Shown here piece after piece: positions 51,517 to 64,000 of a stretch of DNA of 64,000 bases. Positions within the stretch are counted from its first letter, which is position 1. The number at the start of each line of letters is the position of its first letter. The DNA is from Varroa destructor (lineage: Eukaryota; Arthropoda; Arachnida; Mesostigmata; Varroidae). The notes under the pieces were generated by a model. It worked only from the letters and a program-made list of their open reading frames with translations, was not told the DNA's origin and ran no database searches. The position numbers were made by a program, and so were the translations under genes. The stretch is from NCBI RefSeq assembly GCF_002443255.2, contig NW_019211460.1, forward strand, positions 38,263,498 to 38,327,497. The letters are read 5' to 3'.

Positions 51517-52236
51517 CTCTTTTCCCGGCTCAGTAGACAATTTCTGGCAGGAAAAGATAACGAACGGACTTCTACCCAACAGCGACAGCACGTAAATAAA
51601 CTGTCACTACACCGTTGGGCTACTTCTCAGAGTTGCAACGAAGAGTGAGACTCGCCAATATTTTGGGTTGGCAGCTTGCAATCCGATTTACTCGCTGGTT
51701 CGTGTCTTTCAGTGAGTATGTCACCGAAGAACACGCAAACAGCCACCAATGATAGGCTCTAGGAAGTAACCGGCCACTCTAAGTCACGCACTTCCACGTT
51801 CACAACAATGGTGTACACGCTGATAAACAAGCGAACCAAGAGGTAGATGGCAGTTGGTAAATAAAGTAGTACCAACGTTTCCTGCATAAACAATGATATG
51901 CTGTCGGTTTCGGTAGAAAGCGAGCTGGTAAAAATTAACCAGCTTTGTTTTCTGTCCAGCTGGCGATGGTGCGATGCAGTAAGCTCAAGAACCGCCGAAT
52001 GGTACAAAAGAGCACTATGAAGTGCGTTGTCGAAGTTTATAGTAGTCGTTAGTCGTTGTAGCTGCTGCTGTAGCGTTATGTCAGTCGTCGTTGTTGTTGT
52101 TCCCGTTGATGTTATCGACTGTTGTTGGCCACTGAGTCCTCCAGTCAATGTTTAATAATCGTCAGCGGTCATAGTAGCAAAACACTGGAAGTAGGTATGT
52201 ATAATAGCCAGGCAGTCACAACATGGTACGGGGTAA

Positions 52237-52299
52237 CAGCAGCAGCAGCAGCAGCAGCGGCGGCGGCGGCGGCGGCAGCAGCAGCAGCAGCAGCAGCAG
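52237..52299. repeat. (CAG)7(CGG)6(CAG)8 triplet repeat
   Basis: Twenty-one uninterrupted triplets in three blocks, followed by CAA. On the minus strand, the direction of the TIAR gene, it reads CTG/CCG. In one plus frame it would give 21 alanines, but no gene is supported there. Confidence 0.95.
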
Positions 52300-53173
52300 C
52301 AACCGCTCTGCTCTGTAGTAATAGTAGCAGCAACAGCGGGGAATTGATACGGCGACGACAAGCACGACCACAGCCGGACGCCACCGCTAGACGAAGGGCC
52401 ACGACACAACTTTTACGGAAACGAGACGCACACACATACAGGAGCGAGAAGAGAAACGCTTCCAATAGCAGCAGCAATAACAACAGCAGCAGCAATCGTC
52501 GTCGTCACAATCGCACTCACTGATTTCTTTAATAGGCTGAGCAATCGACATACAGGCACACGCACGCACTCATGCACGCCCGCACAGTGCCGCTTGCTTC
52601 AGCACTTGTTGGTTAGCTGCCGGCAGCTGCACGTGAAGTTGTATGTGAAGGAATAGGAACGTACGCGGGAGGGGGCTGGACAGGGCAAACACTCACGCTA
52701 TAGGCACAGGTAGGTGGAAGTCGTCGGTTAGTCGTAGGTACTCGTAAGCCGGTTATTCCTATCGTTTCGTTTTGGGAACGACGAAATGTATGTGAGTTGT
52801 TGATGCCGCCTGGACTTTTTGGTCACACGAGCGGTAACATTGACGGGCTCACACTGGATAGAGCTTCGACAGACAACACATGCATCCCCACCACAAAGCG
52901 CCGCGAATCTTCTGGCCGGCAGCCGGGATCGGACCAAGCACAGAGGATGTCGTCGCTGACGACACGGCGACGGCGCTTGGAACAGCAGTAACAGGAGCTT
53001 TGGAGTCGACTGAACCTGAGCCAGTAGCGGCAGACAAACGTTTTTTGGGACAGACAATTGTTGCAGTTGATTGTACGGTATTCGCAGCAACTGTAGTAGC
53101 AGCAGCTTCTACTACCAGCCACAACCACTCAAGCCAACTGCACACGCAGTAGCAGCAGCAACAATCGGTCAGT

Positions 53174-53192
53174 CAGCCAGCCAGCCAGCCAG
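53174..53192. repeat. (CAGC) tetranucleotide repeat
   Basis: Nearly five CAGC units in the GC-richer flank of the TIAR gene. Confidence 0.9.
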
Positions 53193-53321
53193 TAAGTAAT
53201 AAGTAGACTTATTCTTGTAGCGGCAGCAGCAGCATAACCGTACGGTCGTCGTCGGCACCAGAGGCACGGCTGGCGGCTCGTCAGATCGGCTCTCAAAATC
53301 TAGTAGTATTCAACTAGCGCT

Positions 53322-53339
53322 CGGCGGCGGCGGCGGCGG
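53322..53339. repeat. (CGG)6 triplet repeat
   Basis: Six uninterrupted CGG units. CGG repeats are typical of 5' UTRs and promoters. Confidence 0.95.
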
Positions 53340-53700
53340 CTGCCAATGTGGTAGACAACGACCACTACACCAGACAAATGGCAACGAGCGATGAGAACCG
53401 ACGACGGGCAATACAGACAGACAATGGTGGGTCGAGCGAAAAACACAGCAGACACTTACATACACAGGAACAACAATGACGATCGTGGATCGCCAGCCAC
53501 GAAAACAGCAGAGGAGAGCCTACTTTCGAGCTGATCGTCAGCCCGCCGGTCTGGCACTACCACCGTCGCAACGCAAGTAGCAGACGCTCTCACACAAAAT
53601 GGACCCGCTGCTAGTCGTTCGAAAAACGCAGCTGAAGCGCTAACAGAGCCAAGGCTGACACCGCCGCACGGGATCACTCACTAGCCACCACTCACGATCT

Positions 53701-53812
53701 TATAAAAGAAGCTCAATCTGGCCTGTACACTATGGCGCTAGCGATGGGCGAAGTGGCGTTGATAGTAGCTTCGGCTTTATCGACCACGCTGACACAACGT
53801 GCTAGTCACTAA
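53701..53812 (+). promoter_or_regulatory. TATA-box-like site with a 26-codon ORF just downstream
   Basis: tataaaag at 53,701-53,708 is a consensus TATA box facing right. A short ORF (53,732-53,812, MALAMGEVALIVASALSTTL...) starts 24 bases later, about where transcription would begin, so it would have almost no leader. It may reflect divergent transcription from the TIAR promoter region, or be chance. Confidence 0.25.
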
Positions 53813-54335
53813 TCGTATTTGTGTCGCCCTCCCAGCATACGACAATCGACCGTTTATTGTTTACGAAATTTCTATACAACGTATGAATCCATGCGGGTAT
53901 TTTCAGTTTTTTGTTTTCGTCCACATCATGAAGATGCGCATAGTCTCATCTTGGTGCGAACTGCGGCGATCTTATCGAATTGAACCTTCTATGTGGAACG
54001 GAATTTAACTAGGCAGCTTCGAAACGGGTTTCGGTGGCGCGGGAAGTTTAAATAGCATAATTCGGTTGCGTTACGACGGTGAGTTTTTAGTCTCCTAAAA
54101 GTTAATTGGCTGAAAACTCAGACTAAAAAGAGTACAAAAATAATCTTTTCAGTCTTCTCTCGTTACGATAAATTACATTGTTGAAATAAAATTGAATCAC
54201 GTCATCCTGAGATGATGAATAAGATCGTACGCCCAAACTTGAAAATGTAAACATCTTCCGCACTTGCGCAACAAAAATCATCTTTTGCAGAGGTTAAGGG
54301 AAAATTCAAAACAGACACTGACGTTTGCTGCTAAG

Positions 54336-54392
54336 GTGTTTATATGGTACTGTAGGACTCTCGCCCACTATACCGTAAACCACGTATGTTCG
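54336..54392 (-). mobile_element. Weaker tRNA-like sequence beside SINE copy C
   Basis: The minus strand reads CGTGGTTTACGGTATAGTGGGCGAGAG..., resembling the A-box side of copy C (GGTTTAGTGGG), but no B box is seen. It may be a truncated copy. Confidence 0.3.
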
Positions 54393-54489
54393 GGCTTGTA
54401 TGAGCTCTAAATGTTTCGAGTTTTACATCCGACACCGTCGTTAAGCATTCTATTAGAATGATAGTTTCTAGCTCATAACGAAGTTTCTA

Positions 54490-54566
54490 CGCCCGAATTC
54501 GAACTTATACCATCACGTGTCCCTAAGATTAACAGGCAGACACGGTACCCACTAAACCATCACAGG
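54490..54566 (-). mobile_element. tRNA-derived SINE-like element, copy C (best preserved)
   Basis: On the minus strand, CTGTGATGGTTTAGTGGG has a good A box (TGGTTTAGTGG). It is followed after about 45 bases by a consensus B box, GTTCGAATTC. Between them is CTGTTAATCTTAGGGACACG, shared in part with copy A. The anticodon-arm region (CTGTTAATC) suggests an Asn-type tRNA ancestor, but arms do not pair well, so it is a tRNA-derived repeat rather than a gene. Confidence 0.6.
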
Positions 54567-56127
54567 AAAATATATTAACTAACGCAGAGTATGTGTCCAA
54601 TTAGTAGTGACACCGTAATGTGTACATTGAATCCCAAATTTCCTTTTACGGTCTGCTATAGTTTAGCGAACTTCAATAAGCATCAGTCTACAAAATTAAT
54701 TTATTCATTAGCTCTCAAATGACAGAACCGAAGCCCTGAAAACTTCTTAGATGAAGATAGACTTCAAGATAAAGAGACCGAAGCCGATTTATTATTAATA
54801 AGAATGATTATAAAAATCCTTCAATTAAAAAATTCACTTTTATTTACTACATTTTATAGAATGCCAAAGGTACCTCGTTTACATTGCGAGCTGATAGTAT
54901 CTAAAGGATTAGCACACTGCAGATAGAAAAGTAGCGCGATTTCGTTTCAACGAAAAACTAAACATCAAACAGCGACTTCTGATCTGGAACGCGGCAAAAG
55001 TACATAAGTGCGCTGCGGACAACGACTGCAGCGGAAGAGATCAGAATTTCTCTTTAAAGTAGTAATAATGATAATGTAGAATTATGCCATTTTGTATGTT
55101 AGCTTTTAAATATTCGTTTAAACAAAAGGTAACTAACGAATTCAAACCGAAAAATCTATTATTTGTCTAGGTTTTAGGTGTCGTTTTCATTATGTAGCTA
55201 CGATTGTAAAGGATGACCAAAATGGTTTTTAATAAAAGTGTCTTGGCACTCCAATACTTATGCCCCAGATTTTACATGGAAGAAACATGTACATGTTGCT
55301 ACTATCAATAATTTATACCCAAGGTGAACTGCTACACATTATAGGCTTAATAATTGAAGGTTATTCATTTTTAATAATGTGCCAAATACTGGATGGACAG
55401 CAGTTTTCAACTTAAAGACAAAACATGTTTAAAGTATGATAATTTATTAAAATAACTTGCGTCAAATTGTACTACATATGCACGTTACTATATATACACG
55501 GCGCTGTTCGCAGAGGGTTCTTGGTAGGGCCGCAGTGTCCCCAGCTTTATCAATGCGACTCGACCCGGATCCACCAATATAATTTTTTTAACAGTTTTAA
55601 CAGTTAACAATCGATTTTTGGTCACTGACAACAGACTTATTATAATGCAATCCCATTTCACAGCACGTATACAACAGCACAGTATTGATTATGAAAAGTA
55701 AACGACCAGTGAATTAACTATTGTCATTATTATTATTATGAATGTTCTTAGGCTACTATAGGATCAATTAATGGACAGCGCTACAAACAAATAATATAGA
55801 CCGAGCTGAAACACATTGATTGAATTTTACTAAACCGGTAAAGGGCAAACTTTTTGCATTATACTTAAAATCCTCACCAAAACAAGATACACACTATATG
55901 ACGTAGTCTAGTTTAAATACTAGTATTTTTGGATTACCTGCTGCTAAATGCGGTCACTTTGCTAGTGTTTTCCTGTGCATACGGCCATAGCTCATGGGTG
56001 TGCAAAGTTTTTTTTTTTCATTTAGATCTTTACCCAGCATTCATAAATGCACAACTACAAGGAACCACTGTTATATACTGATTTCCATCGAATGTCTGTC
56101 TCGTAAAGATCTTACCGAAAACTGATT

Positions 56128-60363
<4,236 letters not shown>

Positions 60364-61399
60364 GGCGCGCGATGTCTCTTTATGTATTAAATCCTATTCT
60401 GCTTCTTTCTTGATCTAGCAGTCTTTCGATATTTTAACTATAGGCTTCGTTACAAACGCTACGAGATTTTTAAACTGATCAATAATGCTGCACCGTCCAC
60501 TTATGTGCTCTGGAGCGCTCTCGTAAGTTGAAATATACAGCTTCAAATATATGCAAAGAAGGTGATCTTTCTATATAAACGGCGTTTTTTATATCTTTTA
60601 TATTACACCATTCAGTAACATTACACTGCTGTACTAACAGTATTAAACCTTTTCGCTTTCAGTCTCCTTTTTGGCGTGGTGCATCGCGGGTAGATTCGCG
60701 CAGTTTGTTTACGAAAATAAAACATCACAGACGACCATCATCGTACCAACTAGATCATCGTCATGTTCGTTCTTTTCCTCCTCGTAGTCAACCGGCAAAG
60801 GACGCTGCCATTATTTGAACTGAACAAGATGTCGGTAGCCGTAGCTTCGCTATAGGTTATGGTAATCGCTTAGCCGTCGCTGGGTCGTGTTACTGCTCTT
60901 GCTACTCGGCGGAACGGTGATCCTCCGAAATGGAAACCGTGCGGAACAGATTTCATCCGGAAGAGTCTGCAAATAGGCACTGGTAAACTGGATAGAAGAG
61001 CGCACGAAGTAGTTGGCAACGTTTTGCGTTGATTGTGCTACTGGTGTCGATACTGGTTGGGGGGTTTTGACAAGCCATTTATTATCGCTAGTTTCCTTCG
61101 TGTAGCTGTGTTGAGGGGTTCACCTGTGCCGCTGGTTAGTGTATTGGGTTCTTTGTTCAGTGTTTGTGTGTGTGTGTGTGCGTGTATGAATGCTCATTTA
61201 GGACAAATTTTTCTTGTGGCCAGATAGCCATCTTCTGTTGCAATTTGTAGTACAGTAAAAGCTGAAACCTGGTCGGATGTTTTCACAGATGACAACCAGC
61301 GAATTTGTATAGAAGTGAGTGAAAATCCGCGCTCTCGATAAAAACGAGCAACCCTATCCTTTACAAATCAGCCAATCTAACAACAGACTGGGAATGAGC
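60364..61399 (+). promoter_or_regulatory. Promoter-like region and probable 5' exon of a plus-strand gene
   Basis: This stretch, just upstream of IARS2, is GC-richer and rich in CG steps (about 60.7-61.1 kb). It ends with GGAATGAGC|gtaagt, a perfect donor with gt at 61,400. That suggests a noncoding or nearly noncoding first exon of a gene going right, divergent from IARS2. The ATG at 61,393 just before the donor could even be its start (Met-Ser, then intron). An 18-codon ORF (METVRNRFHPEESANRHW) begins at about 60,930. Confidence 0.3.
61165..61180. repeat. (TG)8 microsatellite
   Basis: Eight TG units, followed by cgtgt, within the presumed 5' exon region. Confidence 0.9.
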
Positions 61400-64000
61400 G
61401 TAAGTTAGGTAATCGATTCTTCACTTTATGTACGGATTTTTGATGTTCATATCGTATATCTGTTAGATAAATAAGTGCATATGATGTATTTGATCTGAAT
61501 TTACCAGGAAAGAATCGCATTGGCAGAAACGCGCTCGGCTAAATCAGAGTGGGATTGGTTTATGCAATGCAGTGCAGTGCAGGCAGGCGTTCAGGTGTCT
61601 TAAACTTTCGATAGTACAGCTTGGCTGTTGGGTTAGACAAAAAAAAACTCTGGGTTATTTGAATAATTTTAAAATTTTCGAGGACTTTAGATGGCTTAGA
61701 AGTCAAGTGTTAAAATCGTATTGAAAAGTGTTTCTTCTCAGGCAACGTTTGTCCATTAAATTAAAAACTACGAAGCTGGTTTTGTATTATAAAAAGCTAT
61801 GAATTTCCTTTGAGAGTCCACTTAGATGAATTGGACGAAACATTCACACCGTATATACCATGGTAGTGTCATAAGGGCGCGGCATAGTGCATTATAGTTC
61901 CATATTGCGGACAGTGTTCGCTAAGACCGTAGTATATTGAAGATTGAAACACCGCTATATATGTGAACTTATGGAATAATAATTCGTAGAAAATACGAAG
62001 CCTTGTTTTGCCTTATAGGGCAATAACATACTATATTGCATACGGTGAAAAATGAGGAAGTCGCTCCTTTATGGTACTTATTAAACAGGCAAACCTCTAT
62101 TGAATCATAATAATTAAAAGCATCATCAGTGCTGCCTTTATTAAAATATTATCCTGCATGGTCCATTAAACTTAAGTGCTGTGCCCTTAGGTGTCGTTGT
62201 AAGACAAAGTTTAGTGGTAGTCATACTACTAAGTGATATCGGAGTCGCAGCGTATGGGATCAACATAACTCGAGAAGCATCGATGAGGCAGCATAGATCT
62301 TCTTTATTTAAATCTATATTTTCTGTAGTTCTACTTTAATGCTGATTGTCGTCAGCCGTCAGGTGTAGATATGGGTAGTGGTTCCTTGAGCGAGGGCTCT
62401 GTACGTTCTGTTAGCCCTTATCAGTCTCACATGACCGCGTTGCTGTTCGATATCTCATCCCGTTGCTACCGTCCGGAACAAGCAAACAAACAAACCATTG
62501 CTCGAGTTGCAGTGGCAGGTGACTAGATCTGGGTCCGAGACGGTGACAGAACTGATTGGGGAAACGTCAATGTACGCTTGTTAACAGATTTAACGAGTAT
62601 CCTACATCTACCTGCCAAGTAGTGATCTTAGAGGAAGATTGTTACACATACTCTTTTGATAGATGATCATAATGGTGATCCTGTACTGTTCGTATCTTTA
62701 TGGAGTGAACATTTCGGAGCGTAAACGCTCAATCGCGTCGTGGCAGATCAGAGCAGGTTTTTTTCGAAATAATTTCTTTTCTGGTGGCTTGCTTACCGGT
62801 ATCGATGGCATCGCCGCAAATTAGTTTTACCCGTATAACGGAAGTCGTAGACAAATCATCAGCTTCTTGGTTGGTCCCTCTACTATGTTTTGATCATCGA
62901 CGACGGTGACCAAGGACACAAACATGTCAACATTTGCCCTTGTTGATTATTATCAAGGTTAATAATTTAGCTTCGATCTCACTGACGAACCCTTGCCGCA
63001 ATCGCTGCTAATTAGTGAAATCGTTTGAGACATCTTACGGATGATACGGTGTTACGGTACAATAATATGGAAGTGACCATGCATTTCAAAGTATTCGACA
63101 AAACGATATTGGGCGTGCATAATGATATTCGTCATATTATCAGTGTGTATGTTTCGAATAGCAGCATTATACGTGTATATCTCTATATAAACGTCATTAC
63201 ATAGACGGGCTCGCTTTTATTCAATATAGCAATAGCATGAAGCGCTCCATTAGTCCCAGTACCATGACGTCCTCCACTGAATGGAAATTAGTTAAGAAAT
63301 ATTTTACCCCAAGTGTCTCCAATTAATCAAACAGATTGCAAACAAATTAATCATGTAAAGATACATATGTGCCGGCGCCACACTCTCAATTGCCTCCCAT
63401 CAACTAATATCAATAATAATAACTGGCCACCATGCTCTAAACGTCACTAAAGGAAAGAACGTATAGCTAAGAAGATGGATAAGATAACTGTCCGTGACGC
63501 TGAGCAAAGCGTGCGAGATAAGCGTCATAAAATATTGAAACTCGGCTAAATTCTTCAGGTCTCTAAAAATATTATTAAGCCATAAATATGGTACAGACAT
63601 TTAGTTGTAGCGCTTTCTTGTTATAGCAATCTGAAAGATATCCGAACTGGTGCATGTATTGTTTAAACAGGAAAATTGTAATGGTTGGCAAAGACTTCTA
63701 GTCGGACCAGAGCTAGAACCGCGATGTTTGTTAACAAGTGGCAACAAGTGAATATCTTATCCAATTTTTCAATATTACGGTATACATGGAGGACAAAACC
63801 TGTTACACAATGTTTTGGTTCTTTGCGGTCGTTCATGCCGAAGAGATCGCTGTTATGGCTCGAAGTAGCCTAAAATCGAAGCTGTCAGTTAATATAGCAT
63901 TACCGTTTCGTCTTTTGTTGCTAAATATTCGCTTATGTTAGTTTTCATGTTAACGTTGAGTTAACGGAGTTGGAAATAATTACTTTCATATTCTACTTCT
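61400..64000. other. AT-rich DNA at the right edge, possibly introns of a plus-strand gene
   Basis: If 60.7-61.4 kb is a first exon, this is the start of its gene. One candidate exon (62,371-62,518) is listed. Other short frames (62.8 kb MASPQISFTRITEVVD..., 63.07 kb, 63.7 kb) lack clear splice sites or known domains. Confidence 0.35.
62371..62518 (+). CDS. Candidate coding exon of an unidentified plus-strand gene
   Basis: From ATG 62,371 the frame reads MGSGSLSEGSVRSVSPYQSH..., about 50 residues with balanced, coding-like codons in a GC-richer patch. It reaches a donor GTGGCAG|gtgact (phase 1), just before the in-frame stop TAG. An AG (ccgtcag) 9 bases before the ATG could be an acceptor. 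I recognise no family. The match of frame end and donor supports an exon, but no partner exon was found in the window. Confidence 0.35.

Larger units (their letters stand above)
51517..53700 (-). promoter_or_regulatory. Triplet-repeat-rich 5' flank / 5' UTR region of the TIAR gene
   Basis: This stretch is less AT-rich than the rest of the window and full of CAG, CGG and CAGC repeats. As the upstream flank of the minus-strand TIAR gene it probably contains the promoter and untranslated exons. A minus-strand frame at 51,759-52,148 (about 129 codons, Q/T-rich then a hydrophobic stretch) has no ATG start and follows a stop closely. It may be an untranslated or alternative exon or chance. Confidence 0.4.
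53813..56127. other. Intergenic DNA between IARS2 and the TIAR promoter region
   Basis: No gene was found. It holds one clear and one weaker tRNA-like repeat (54.3-54.6 kb). The part nearest 56.1 kb is probably the IARS2 3' UTR; AATAAA on the minus strand (plus tttatt) at 55,443-55,448 is a candidate poly(A) signal. Confidence 0.5.

Noticed and set aside
52122..52523. Plus-strand 133-codon frame with a 21-alanine run
   Set aside because: It is produced by the CAG/CGG triplet block, has no recognisable domain and lies in the presumed 5' flank of the TIAR gene on the other strand.

Overview
This is a eukaryotic genomic window, most likely from an arthropod. It is AT-rich, its genes are split by introns with GT/AG junctions, and its proteins are metazoan orthologues. 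It also carries a decayed mariner transposon and tRNA-derived SINE-like repeats. I cannot name the species. A mite or other chelicerate is only a guess, and a short TTAGG-type stretch near 3.5 kb fits an arthropod. A block of exactly 100 Ns at 14,536-14,635 is an assembly gap. No bacterial operons, CRISPR arrays, phage genes, rRNA genes or convincing functional tRNA genes were seen. || Layout. 1-13.9 kb: gene-poor AT-rich DNA with large AT palindromes and a mariner remnant (minus strand, about 6.1-6.7 kb). 13,964-19,078 (+): a six-exon TBRG1-like gene (FYRN/FYRC nuclear protein) whose exon junctions all keep frame, with a poly(A) signal at 19,260. 19.3-28.6 kb: gene-poor, with a SINE-like element and some GC-richer islands of uncertain nature. 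28,648-31,783 (-): a five-exon gene for the beta subunit of mitochondrial NAD-isocitrate dehydrogenase. 33,395-35,227 (+): a two-exon gene, head-to-head with it, for a 102-residue single-span protein that is probably mitochondrial. 35.3-46 kb: gene-poor. 46-50.4 kb: a strongly strand-asymmetric stretch, pyrimidine-rich on +, which may be a long 3' UTR of the next gene. 50,368-51,516 (-): an intronless coding region for a TIA-1/TIAR/Rox8-type RNA-binding protein. Upstream of it is a GC-richer, triplet-repeat-rich 5' flank (51.6-53.8 kb). 56,128-60,363 (-): a three-exon mitochondrial isoleucyl-tRNA synthetase. 60.4-61.4 kb: a GC-richer promoter-like stretch ending in a perfect splice donor, probably the 5' exon of a plus-strand gene that runs out of the window; a candidate coding exon follows at 62,371-62,518. 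|| Function. Two of the five genes encode clear mitochondrial proteins: the TCA-cycle IDH3 beta subunit and the organellar isoleucyl-tRNA synthetase. A third (102 aa) has a mitochondrial-type presequence and one membrane span. The other two are a nuclear FYR-domain regulator and a cytoplasmic/nuclear RNA-binding protein. They form no single pathway, and I see no clear previously undescribed system. The most useful leads are the SINE-like family, the large perfect palindromes, the intronless TIAR locus with its purine-rich downstream tract, and the unidentified 102-aa protein.
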